DNA from: Candidatus Cloacimonadota bacterium
GTDB taxonomy: Bacteria; Cloacimonadota; Cloacimonadia; Cloacimonadales; TCS61
NCBI GenBank assembly: GCA_029932755.1
Contig: JAOZPK010000022.1
Span: 1-22,293 of the forward strand
Length of the DNA: 22,293 bases
Direction of reading: 5' to 3'
How positions within the stretch are numbered: the stretch's first letter is position 1; each line of letters begins with the position of its first letter. The notes beneath the pieces were generated by a model. That model searched no databases. It was not told the origin of the DNA and worked only from the letters and a program-made list of their open reading frames with translations. Below, in pieces: positions 14,844 to 22,010 of the stretch. Made by a program: the position numbers and the translations under genes.

Positions 14844-16619
14844 ATGAAGAAGATAATATTTCTATTAAGCTTGCTTTTAATCAGTCAATTTCTATTTGCA
14901 CAGCAGATAGAGGTTGAATCTTATGTTGATAGAACCAAGATTGGAATTTCTGATCTGGTTAAATATACAATTGAGATCTCCGGTGAAAAAATTGGCAATA
15001 TCTCAACACCCAGATTACCAAAAATAGAAAACTTCGAGAACCTTGGTTCGTCCACCTCTTCCTCATCAAATTATTCTATTGTCAACGGGAAAATGACCTC
15101 CAAAGTTACTAAAAGTTATACCTATACCCTACGTCCTCTTAAAATTGGAAATTATATCATTCCACCAATAACTATAAAGATCAAAGATAAGTCATTTACA
15201 ACCGATCCTATTCACATAAAAGTTTCAGAAGGAAGTACACAACCGGCTCCACCAACTTCATCATCATTCACTCAGCAGCCAAATTCATCTTTAGATCTCT
15301 CCGATAATCTATTTTTAAAGGCAGACATCAGCAAAAATAATGTCTTTGAAGAAGAACCGATTATTGTGGAATACAAACTCTATTCCAGATATGATATTGC
15401 CAATCTTGCCTTTGCTGGAGATACGAATTTCGAAGGTTTCTGGAAAGAAGATATTTATAAGCCTGAGAGTATTAGCTTTGATCGCGAAACATACAACGGC
15501 ATAATGTACAATGTAATGCTGATGCGCTCTGTTGCTTTGTTCCCAACCAGAAGCGGAAAGCTGAATATCCCTTCAGTTGTTCTGAATGTTGATATAAGAA
15601 CTCAATCACACAGCTTCTTCGATTTTGGAACAACCAAAAGATACAATATCAAGAATAAACCGACATCTGTAAAAGTTAAACCAATTCCACAAAACAACAA
15701 ACCGGTTTCATTTTCAAACGCAGTTGGAAAATTCAAGCTTTCCAGTAATATAAGTCAGACCCAGCTGAATGTTGGTGATTCTTTTACTTACACTATTACA
15801 ATAAGCGGAACCGGAAACCTGAAACAGTTTGATATTCCAAAATTAAAGGAAGTGAATAATCTTAGATTCTTAGATCCCGAAATAACAACAGATATAAACA
15901 AAAATAAGATATCAGGTAAGAAGACAATTAAATATCTGATCATAGCTCAGGAAAAAGGAAACTTCACACTACCGGCAGTTCCATTCACATATTTTGATAC
16001 TTCATCCGGAAGCTATAAAACACTACAAACAAAACCATATCAATTGAAAATCGGAGAAGGTGATCTTACATTTGTTGCCAGCAGTGCTGCACAATCTATT
16101 GTCAGTTTGGAAGGCTCGGACATCGGTTTTATCATCACAGACAGCGAACTTGTTTCAAAGAACATTTACTTTGATAAATTCTTTTACTGGTTCATCTGGT
16201 TTATAATATTACTTTTTATTCCTGCTTCAATTTTGTACTCAAATGAACGAACTAAATTGCAAGGAAATATTGATTACATTCGTCAAAAACAAGCAAATAA
16301 GATACTAAAAAAATATATGAAAGAAGCAAGTGCATTAGCCGATAAAAATGATCCCGGATTCTATGCGGCTGCTCAATTAGGATTAAGCAGTTATTTGGCT
16401 GATAAACTAAAAGAACCGCGTGGAAGTTCCACTGAATACATTATTACTAAAATGAGTTTAAAAAATATTCCAAATGAATTGATTGAAAAGATAAAGATAC
16501 TTTTTGAAACCTGTAACCAAGCACGATTTATGCCGGGTGGATTTTCTAAAGAGAGAATAAAAGCAGATTTTCAACATGTAAAAGAGACGATCAATGAGAT
16601 TACAAAGTGCAAATTTTAA
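14844..16619 (+). CDS. batD: BatD: oxygen-tolerance protein
   Basis: A 591-residue BatD family protein (PF13584-type): signal peptide ending FAQ (18-20), a large periplasmic region of repeated Ig-like beta domains (about 21-440, e.g. VESYVDRTKIGISDLVKYTIEISG at the start and LNVGDSFTYTITISGTGNLKQF in the last), one transmembrane helix (about 446-466) and a cytoplasmic helical tail (470-591). It is expected to span the inner membrane and dock with the BatA/B/C complex. It begins one base after the inverted-repeat element, whose right arm is its ribosome site; batC, by contrast, is coupled directly to batB. The identification rests on domain layout, operon position and N-terminal motifs. Confidence 0.92.
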   Translation: MKKIIFLLSLLLISQFLFAQQIEVESYVDRTKIGISDLVKYTIEISGEKIGNISTPRLPKIENFENLGSSTSSSSNYSIVNGKMTSKVTKSYTYTLRPLKIGNYIIPPITIKIKDKSFTTDPIHIKVSEGSTQPAPPTSSSFTQQPNSSLDLSDNLFLKADISKNNVFEEEPIIVEYKLYSRYDIANLAFAGDTNFEGFWKEDIYKPESISFDRETYNGIMYNVMLMRSVALFPTRSGKLNIPSVVLNVDIRTQSHSFFDFGTTKRYNIKNKPTSVKVKPIPQNNKPVSFSNAVGKFKLSSNISQTQLNVGDSFTYTITISGTGNLKQFDIPKLKEVNNLRFLDPEITTDINKNKISGKKTIKYLIIAQEKGNFTLPAVPFTYFDTSSGSYKTLQTKPYQLKIGEGDLTFVASSAAQSIVSLEGSDIGFIITDSELVSKNIYFDKFFYWFIWFIILLFIPASILYSNERTKLQGNIDYIRQKQANKILKKYMKEASALADKNDPGFYAAAQLGLSSYLADKLKEPRGSSTEYIITKMSLKNIPNELIEKIKILFETCNQARFMPGGFSKERIKADFQHVKETINEITKCKF

Positions 16620-16640
16620 TATAGTGAGAAAATTAGAATT

Positions 16641-17405
16641 ATGAAAAAAACAATGTTTACATTTTTATTAGCATTTATGGCAATCAGCATATTCGCCGTT
16701 AACCAGATTGAATTAATACACAAAGAAGCAATTAATTCATACAATGAGAAAGATTATCAAACTGCTTTAGAGAAATTTAGCCTTATTGAGAATGAAGGAA
16801 TTGTTAATTCAGATCTTTATTACAACATTGGAAACTGCTATTTCAGGATAAATGAAATTGGCAGAGCTATCCTTTATTTCAAGAAAGCATTGAAGGTTAG
16901 ATCTGATCATCAGGCTGCCAGAAGAAACCTGGAATATGCTCTCACTTTTACTAAAGATAAACAGAATTCAGAAAGTGAAAGTGTTATAAGATCATTCTGG
17001 CTAAAAGCTTTTGATTCACTTTCAATTAATCTTTTGGCTATCATCACACTCGCTTTATTTATGATAATTATAGTATTTATCAGTTTTATGATAATTCATT
17101 ACAAAAACCGTGAGAAAACAATTCCATTATTTATGACAACGATCTTCATTTTTCTCTTCTCAGTTTTTCTTATTATCAGCATACTAAAATGGCAAGAATT
17201 TCATAGTGATGATGAAGGAGTTCTACTTAGCACTTCTGCTATCGGATTTAGTGGTCCGGGAGAAGATTTTACCCGTGTATTCACAATTCATGAAGGAATG
17301 ATATTCAAAATAGAAAGAAGCGAAGATAACTGGAGCTTGATAAAGCTGGAGAACGGGCTTGGCGGATGGATAAGTAAAGATACTTATGTGAGAATAGAAT
17401 TATAG
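16641..17405 (+). CDS. batE: BatE: TPR and SH3-like membrane protein
   Basis: A 254-residue protein with a signal segment (1-20), TPR repeats (about 24-100, SDLYYNIGNCYFRINEIGRAILYFKKAL), two transmembrane helices (about 131-153 and 162-183) and a C-terminal bacterial SH3-like domain (about 194-250, ending GLGGWISKDTYV). This is the BatE layout. SH3b domains in this position may bind cell-wall material or a partner peptide; this is inference. It follows batD by 21 bases and ends the Bat operon. No rho-independent terminator with a U-tract is visible directly after it. Confidence 0.9.
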   Translation: MKKTMFTFLLAFMAISIFAVNQIELIHKEAINSYNEKDYQTALEKFSLIENEGIVNSDLYYNIGNCYFRINEIGRAILYFKKALKVRSDHQAARRNLEYALTFTKDKQNSESESVIRSFWLKAFDSLSINLLAIITLALFMIIIVFISFMIIHYKNREKTIPLFMTTIFIFLFSVFLIISILKWQEFHSDDEGVLLSTSAIGFSGPGEDFTRVFTIHEGMIFKIERSEDNWSLIKLENGLGGWISKDTYVRIEL

Positions 17406-17702
17406 AAAATGGAATGAATATCCAATAACCAACAGAGAATGTCCAATGATGAAAGAAAAGAAAACCTCACCCTAACCCTCTCCTGCAAGGAGAGGGAATA
17501 AAAGTGTGAATTTGATAAATTAAAAGAAATTCGTGTTTTTGTCATCCTGACGAACCTTGCATGTTGATCTTTGGAAGGATCTCGCTTATAATTGAGATTC
17601 TTCGTAGTAAAGTTCTTCGAAGATTTCCTCAGAAAGACAGCCTTTTGTAATTACGCAGAATCCTTATGTAAAGAAGAGAGAAAAAATTGAGAAAAAAATA
17701 AA
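17406..17702. repeat. 297-bp intergenic region made of several repeat fragments
   Basis: This gap holds no gene. It contains a diverged copy of the ATGAATATC/AATGATGAA repeat (17413-17461, see 3830-3930). Next is a perfect 9-bp hairpin, CCCTCTCCT-GCA-AGGAGAGGG (17476-17496), after CCTCACCCTAA; it has no U-tract. A MITE-like element follows at 17539-17640. The last 60 bases are A-rich, without a clear Shine-Dalgarno for the M23 gene. The hairpin resembles short dispersed intergenic repeats seen in other genomes and could mark or stabilise the bat mRNA 3' end. Confidence 0.6.
17539..17640. mobile_element. MITE-like element with GTCATCCTGA-type terminal inverted repeats
   Basis: Imperfect terminal inverted repeats bound this segment: TTGTCATCCTGA (17539-17550) and TCAGAAAGACAG (17629-17640), with 9 of 12 positions complementary. 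Inside is a hairpin, AAGGATCTC (17575-17583) with GAGATTCTT (17594-17602), 9 bp including one G-T pair. No coding capacity. TGTCATCCTGA is shared with the element upstream of batD, so the two are probably relatives of different size. Non-autonomous; the source of mobility is not in the window. Confidence 0.5.
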
Positions 17703-18554
17703 ATGGATATAATAAAAAAAATACTACTTGTAATTCTCTTAACTATATCAATTCAACTTTCTGCAATAGAATTGATTTCCTTACGTGGTAATCCTGTTCA
17801 AGGTGGGATTCTTATTTGTGAAACTGATAACTCTGTAGAAAAAATATTTCTTGATCACAAAGAAATTCCAATTTTTGAAAATAGAACCATACTAGGTTTT
17901 GACCGTGATGAAAAACTCAAACACAAAATAACAATAGTTTTAGAAAATGGTGAAATGTACACTTCCGTTTTCTACATAATCAAACGTAATTATAGTATTC
18001 AAAGAATAGACCGGATAGAAAAAAAGTATATTGAAGAGCCGCGTGATTCTATACTCATTCAAAGAATTTCTGATGAATCAGAAATGTTAGCAGAAAGACG
18101 TGAAAAGATATATTCAAATAAAAATATCTATTTCGAAGAATTTTGTATGCCAATTATTGATGGTAAGATCACCGGAGTTTTCGGAAGTCAGCGCATTTTG
18201 AATGGAGTTCCCAAAAAACCGCATAACGGATTTGATATTGCAGCTCCTAAGGGAACAAACATTATGGCAATGACAACCGGTGTTGTGGCACTAACAGGAG
18301 ATTACTATTACAATGGCAAATTTGTGCTGATAGACCATGGTGGTGGATTAACCTCCATTTACATCCATATGAGTAAAATTTCTGTAGAAATGGGAGATTA
18401 TATCCTTAAAGGTGAAAAGATCGGCGAGGTTGGTTCTACCGGACGCTCATCCGGAAATCATCTGCATTGGGGCATTGGTTGGAAAAATAAACGTATTGAT
18501 CCTGAACTATTACAAAATATGGATGATGTGTTTTTAAAGATCAAGGTGAGATAA
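17703..18554 (+). CDS. Secreted M23 (LytM/lysostaphin-type) metallopeptidase
   Basis: A 283-residue protein with a signal peptide (about 1-21), an N-terminal beta-rich domain (22-150) and a C-terminal M23 peptidase domain (155-275). Zinc ligands are visible: H174 and D178 in HNGFDIA, and H255 in HLHWG (with H253), plus the catalytic-type H222 in YIHMSK. VFGSQRILNGVPKKPHNGFD is the standard approach to the active site. All key residues are present, so an active peptidoglycan endopeptidase in the periplasm is likely. It stands alone between two repeat-bearing gaps. The Shine-Dalgarno is poor, but the ATG at 17703 directly precedes a good signal peptide. Confidence 0.92.
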   Translation: MDIIKKILLVILLTISIQLSAIELISLRGNPVQGGILICETDNSVEKIFLDHKEIPIFENRTILGFDRDEKLKHKITIVLENGEMYTSVFYIIKRNYSIQRIDRIEKKYIEEPRDSILIQRISDESEMLAERREKIYSNKNIYFEEFCMPIIDGKITGVFGSQRILNGVPKKPHNGFDIAAPKGTNIMAMTTGVVALTGDYYYNGKFVLIDHGGGLTSIYIHMSKISVEMGDYILKGEKIGEVGSTGRSSGNHLHWGIGWKNKRIDPELLQNMDDVFLKIKVR

Positions 18555-18564
18555 CCCTATATAA

Positions 18565-18584
18565 CCTACGCCTTTAGGCGTAGG
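18565..18584. repeat. Perfect 8-bp hairpin CCTACGCC-TTTA-GGCGTAGG
   Basis: A perfect inverted repeat with a 4-base loop, 10 bases after the M23 stop codon. It could stabilise the 3' end of the mRNA or act as a weak terminator, but AAAAG, not a U-tract, follows it. A related GCGTTTACGCCG string lies about 30 bases downstream, so it may be one of a family of short palindromic repeats. Unknown function. Confidence 0.55.
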
Positions 18585-18785
18585 GAAAAGACGACTACAC
18601 ACCAACACACACAGCGTTTACGCCGTTTAATAAATAATGTATTTTTTCTAATCAAATTTTACAAACTATTATTTTAGTATCATTATATTTTCTTCTGTCA
18701 AACTAAAAAAACTACCAAAATAATAATTACCTTGCCAAAAAAGACATTTTATTATCAAAATGTAAAAATCTAAAAGGAGAATTAT
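18585..18785 (+). promoter_or_regulatory. AT-rich leader upstream of the fibre-protein cluster
   Basis: About 200 bases of very AT-rich DNA with short runs of A and T, no gene, and a strong Shine-Dalgarno (AAAAGGAGA, 18772-18780) before the first fibre gene. Such composition fits a promoter region for the cluster. I could not find a convincing -35/-10 pair; TTTACA at 18658 and TATATT at 18684 are 20 bases apart, too far for a standard sigma-70 site. The promoter is assumed from context only. Confidence 0.35.
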
Positions 18786-20312
18786 ATGAAAAACTTGTTT
18801 ATCATCATTTTACTTTTTATCTCATTGTGCCTGATGGCACAGAATGTACCACAGACTATCGATTACCAGGGCAGACTTGCCGATAGTGACGGCAACTACC
18901 TGAATCAAGAAGTTGTTATGTATTTTATAATCTACGATGTAGAGTCAGGTGGAACACCGCTCTGGGGTGAAGCACAAAATGTTACTACAGTAAATGGAAC
19001 ATTTCATGTACTGCTTGGCTCGGCAGTTGCTTTTCCATCTACTCTTTTTGATGGTGCAGAGCGATGGCTGGAACTAGTTGTTGAAGGAGAGTACCTCTCC
19101 CCCCGAACCCAGCTTGCCAGCGTTCCCTTTGCGATTAAAGCTCATACAGTAGATGTACCATTAAATCTTAGCGGTAATGAAGATAACAGCGTTATTTCAG
19201 CAGAAAACACTGGTTGGGGTTACGGTATCTATGGTTCCTCATTGGGACCTACAACTACATCAATAGGTATATTTGGTTCCCATGTAGATGGTAATTATGG
19301 TTATTTAGGTTCATATTATAAGGGCGTTTACGGATATAATAATAAATGGAATGGTCATGCTGTTTATGGTCTATATTCTGATGGAAATTATGGATTTTTA
19401 GGTTCGCAAGACTATGGTGTTTATGGTTATTATAGCAATGGAAATTATGGTTGGTTAGGATCATCAAGTTCTGGCGTTTATGGACGTAATAATGCAAGTA
19501 ATGGTTACGGTGTTTACGGTTATAATACTTCTATTACCGGAAAAGGTGTTTGGGGCAATAGTACAGGTGGATCCGGTGGTTACTTTACTTCAAGTTATCC
19601 AGGTAGCCAGGCACGTGCACTGCATGCTCAAACCACTAGCGTAGGGTATTTTGATGCTACAGCTGTTTATGGTCATGGAAGACCAGCTGAAGCCTATGGT
19701 TTTGGTGGATATTTTATAGGAGGATATAAAGGGGTTTACGGTTATGTAGTAGCTGTATCAAATTCTTACTATTATGGAGTATCTGGTCGCGCCTCTGGTG
19801 GTTATGGTACAAATTATGGTGTTCATGGTTGGGCAGATGGTACTAACAGCACGAACTATGCCGGATATTTTAGTGGTAATGTACATGTTTCTGGAACATT
19901 CACCAATCCTTCCGATGAACGCTTCAAAGAAAATGTGCAACCGTTTAATAATGCTCTTTCTAAAATTAAGTTAATGAATGTTCATACATATAACTATAAA
20001 AAAATAGCAGAAGAGAAACAATTAGTACTGCCGGAAGGTGAGCAGATCGGCCTAATAGCCCAGGAACTGGAAGAAATACTTCCTGAACTTGTAGAGGATA
20101 TTGTTCATGCTTATGATAAAAATGAAAATATCGAAAATGCAGAAAGAGATATGGAAAAGTTCGAATATAAAGGTATAAATTATATTGGTCTTATTCCGGT
20201 GTTAATAGAAGCTATTAAAGAACTACAAATTATAAATGAAGAACATCAACAGCAGTTAGAAGAGCAGCAAAGACAGATCGATGAACTCTTAAGGTCTGCC
20301 GGAAACAGATAA
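18786..20312 (+). CDS. Secreted fibre-like protein with Tyr/Gly repeats and a C-terminal S74 self-cleaving chaperone
   Basis: A 508-residue protein: signal peptide (1-19, ending LMAQ), an N-terminal domain shared with the next two genes (20-120, starting QTIDYQGRLADSDGNYL), then a body (about 140-360) with three GNYGxLGS...GVYG repeats at 169, 200 and 219 and more loosely related YG motifs, then an S74 peptidase/intramolecular chaperone domain (374-450) and a coiled coil (about 475-503). In the S74 domain, S376 and K381 in SDERFK have the five-residue Ser-Lys spacing of endosialidase chaperones, and GLIAQELEEILPELV follows. These domains trimerise phage fibres and cut themselves off. It is probably a cell-surface or secreted trimeric fibre; its ligand is unknown. 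No outer-membrane anchor is seen. Confidence 0.82.
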   Translation: MKNLFIIILLFISLCLMAQNVPQTIDYQGRLADSDGNYLNQEVVMYFIIYDVESGGTPLWGEAQNVTTVNGTFHVLLGSAVAFPSTLFDGAERWLELVVEGEYLSPRTQLASVPFAIKAHTVDVPLNLSGNEDNSVISAENTGWGYGIYGSSLGPTTTSIGIFGSHVDGNYGYLGSYYKGVYGYNNKWNGHAVYGLYSDGNYGFLGSQDYGVYGYYSNGNYGWLGSSSSGVYGRNNASNGYGVYGYNTSITGKGVWGNSTGGSGGYFTSSYPGSQARALHAQTTSVGYFDATAVYGHGRPAEAYGFGGYFIGGYKGVYGYVVAVSNSYYYGVSGRASGGYGTNYGVHGWADGTNSTNYAGYFSGNVHVSGTFTNPSDERFKENVQPFNNALSKIKLMNVHTYNYKKIAEEKQLVLPEGEQIGLIAQELEEILPELVEDIVHAYDKNENIENAERDMEKFEYKGINYIGLIPVLIEAIKELQIINEEHQQQLEEQQRQIDELLRSAGNR

Positions 20313-20317
20313 TGTAG

Positions 20318-20347
20318 GGATAGCTCTCCGAGCTGTCCGAATTTTTT
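20318..20347 (+). terminator. Candidate rho-independent terminator/attenuator between fibre genes 1 and 2
   Basis: GGATAGCTC (20318-20326), loop TCC, GAGCTGTCC (20330-20338): a 9-bp stem with one G-U pair, then GAA and six T (20342-20347). It lies in the 48-base gap, ending just before the Shine-Dalgarno (AAGGAGA, 20350-20356) of the next gene. It could end transcription of the first gene, reduce transcription of the second, or, as a repeat, serve as a recombination point. Confidence 0.65.
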
Positions 20348-20360
20348 AAAAGGAGATTTC

Positions 20361-21737
20361 ATGAAAAATTTATTTATCATCATTTTACTTTTAATCTCAA
20401 TGTGCCTGATGGCGCAAAATGTACCACAAACAATAGACTACCAAGGCAGACTTGCCGATAGTGACGGCAATTACCTTAACAGTGTAGTCATAGTTGATTT
20501 TTTGATCTATGATGCAGAAACGGGTGGAACTTTACTCTGGAATGAATCGCGGAATGTTTCCACTGCCAATGGGATCTTTCATGCTCTACTCGGCTCATCG
20601 GTTACATTCCCAACCAGCCTCTTCGATGGTGCAGATCGTTGGCTGCAATTAATTGTAAGTGGAGAAACTCTTGATTCGAGAACCAAAATTGCTGCTGTTC
20701 CCTATGCCATAAAAGCTGAAACTGCTTACACATTGCAGAATATGGGTTCAGGCTCCGGTTTGGATGCAGACCTGCTGGATGGACAGGATTCATCTGATTT
20801 CATGCCTGCAACTACAACCTTTGGTGATATTACTGCCGTAAATCCTGGAACAGGTCTAAGTGGCGGTGGAGTTTCCGGCGCAGTAACCTTGAATGCAAAT
20901 CTGGCAGGTAGTGGTTCAGCTAACACCATCTCCCGCAGTGATCATAACCACGATACTATCTATTACACCCAGTCACAAGTTGACATATTGTTAGCAGCAC
21001 TGGACACCCGCATTGCTACTCTGGAAACCAAATTGGCTTCTGTTACAGCTACGGGCACAGATGTGTATTTCACAAATGTCAATGTGCACGTTCGCAGCGG
21101 TAGTGGTAATACAAACGGGACTGTCAATGGTCGCGGAAATCTCATAGTAGGTTACAATGAACCTCGTACGACTAGCAGTGATAAATCCGGTTCGCACAAT
21201 CTCGTAATTGGTGAGGAGCATAATTACATAAGCTACGGTGGTCTGGTTGCAGGTTATCATAATAAGCTTGAAGAACCTAGAGCCTCTATTAGTGGCGGAA
21301 GCTATAATACGGCTTCAGGAGGCTCTTCGAGTGTTAGCGGCGGATCTCTTAATACGGCTTCAGGGATGGGTTCGAGTGTTAGCGGCGGATGGTCTAATAG
21401 GGCTTCAGGGGACAATTCGATTGTTAGCGGTGGATTCGATAATGAGGCTTCAGGGGACTTATCGAGTATTAGCAGCGGATATTCTAATACGGCTTCAGGG
21501 ATGACTTCGAGTGTTAGCGGCGGAAAATGGAATGAAGCTAATGGGGACAATTCGAGTGTTAGCGGCGGATATTCTAATACGGCTTCAGGGACTTATTCGA
21601 GTGTTAGCGGTGGAGCTCAGAATGTAGCTTCAGGAGGCTCTTCGAGTGTCAGCGGCGGCTACAGCGTAGCTACCGGCTCCACCGCCCCGGCCAACCAATA
21701 CGACTGGGTGGCGGGAAGTCTGTTCGAGGATGAGTAG
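20361..21737 (+). CDS. Secreted fibre-like protein with YadA-head-like 15-residue repeats
   Basis: A 458-residue protein: signal peptide (1-19), the shared N-terminal domain (20-120), a phage-tail-fibre-like GLDADLLDGQDSS segment (133-145), a glycine-rich linker, a short predicted coiled coil (about 201-226), a beta-rich part, then eight full 15-residue repeats from A308 to residue 427 with a partial ninth, and a tail YDWVAGSLFEDE. The repeat pattern SSVSGGxxNxASGxx resembles YadA-type left-handed beta-roll heads. There is no YadA membrane anchor and no S74 domain. DNA of the last 90 bases is far more GC-rich (about 64% by my count over 21651-21737) than the first half of the gene. Likely a surface-exposed or secreted trimeric adhesin; ligand unknown. 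Confidence 0.8.
   Translation: MKNLFIIILLLISMCLMAQNVPQTIDYQGRLADSDGNYLNSVVIVDFLIYDAETGGTLLWNESRNVSTANGIFHALLGSSVTFPTSLFDGADRWLQLIVSGETLDSRTKIAAVPYAIKAETAYTLQNMGSGSGLDADLLDGQDSSDFMPATTTFGDITAVNPGTGLSGGGVSGAVTLNANLAGSGSANTISRSDHNHDTIYYTQSQVDILLAALDTRIATLETKLASVTATGTDVYFTNVNVHVRSGSGNTNGTVNGRGNLIVGYNEPRTTSSDKSGSHNLVIGEEHNYISYGGLVAGYHNKLEEPRASISGGSYNTASGGSSSVSGGSLNTASGMGSSVSGGWSNRASGDNSIVSGGFDNEASGDLSSISSGYSNTASGMTSSVSGGKWNEANGDNSSVSGGYSNTASGTYSSVSGGAQNVASGGSSSVSGGYSVATGSTAPANQYDWVAGSLFEDE
21282..21641 (+). repeat. Eight tandem 45-bp repeats inside the second fibre gene
   Basis: Eight in-frame 45-bp units followed by a partial ninth. The core TCGAGTGTTAGCGGCGGA is nearly constant, as is GCTTCAGG. 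Codons 7, 8 and 10 and the last two codons of each unit differ (for example SL/T, WS/R, FD/E, YS/T, KW/E, AQ/V). The YS/T unit appears twice (21462 and 21552), which suggests past unit duplication. Confidence 0.92.
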
Positions 21738-21827
21738 AACCTCTGCTCGCTCGATGGCGGCGGATTGAATAGGAGCGCTAACGGAGGGTATGACTGGGCA
21801 GCCGGTTCGTTATGGGAAGATGATTAA
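21738..21827 (+). pseudogene. Second copy of the fibre C-terminal tail, in frame after the TAG stop
   Basis: Thirty codons in the same frame as the preceding gene run from its TAG stop to a TAA at 21825. They begin NLCSLDGGGLNRSANGG, which aligns with one repeat unit (6 of 15 identical to SSVSGGSLNTASGMG), and end YDWAAGSLWEDD, matching the real tail YDWVAGSLFEDE at 9 of 12 positions. No start codon or Shine-Dalgarno serves it. It could be a remnant of a lost paralogue, a donor module for recombination, or a readthrough extension. The many synonymous differences show it is not a fresh duplication. Confidence 0.75.
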
Positions 21828-22010
21828 TCTATACTGGTGTTAATTGTGAAGTAAGGGTCATTACTCTTAACTACAATGTTCGTGCAGTTCGGGCTTTTTA
21901 AAATGAATGAAGGAATTAATCCGCCTACGTGAAAACTACGGTGGACAATCCGGCTTCGCTAAAGATGAGCAAGAAGAATTTTGCTTCGCCGGGATAAAGA
22001 AGGAGGAATC
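21828..22010. other. Intergenic region with weak inverted repeats before fibre gene 3
   Basis: No gene is visible. TAAGGGT-CATT-ACTCTTA (21852-21869) forms a 7-bp stem with one G-T pair and no U-tract. CCGGC (21950-21954) and GCCGG (21988-21992) bracket two direct copies of CTTCGC, and TCCGCC/GGTGGA (21920-21945) could pair around a 14-base loop. A strong AAGGAGGA Shine-Dalgarno (22000-22007) precedes the next gene. The paired motifs look like another short palindromic repeat cluster. Confidence 0.4.

Noticed and set aside
17476..17496. Rho-independent terminator of the bat operon
   Set aside because: The stem is strong but AATAAAAG follows instead of a U-tract on either strand, so it is listed as a repeat hairpin only.
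14771..17640. CRISPR array from recurring GTCATCCTGA strings
   Set aside because: Only two diverged copies about 2.7 kb apart, within palindromic elements, with no regular spacers and no cas genes.
21302..21550. 82-codon open frame on the - strand across the 45-bp repeats
   Set aside because: It is open only because the repeat period is a multiple of three; the + strand frame has the signal peptide, ribosome site and domain structure.
21282..21641. Variable region of a diversity-generating retroelement
   Set aside because: No reverse transcriptase, template repeat or A-biased NNY pattern is visible; variation is between tandem units, which duplication and drift explain.
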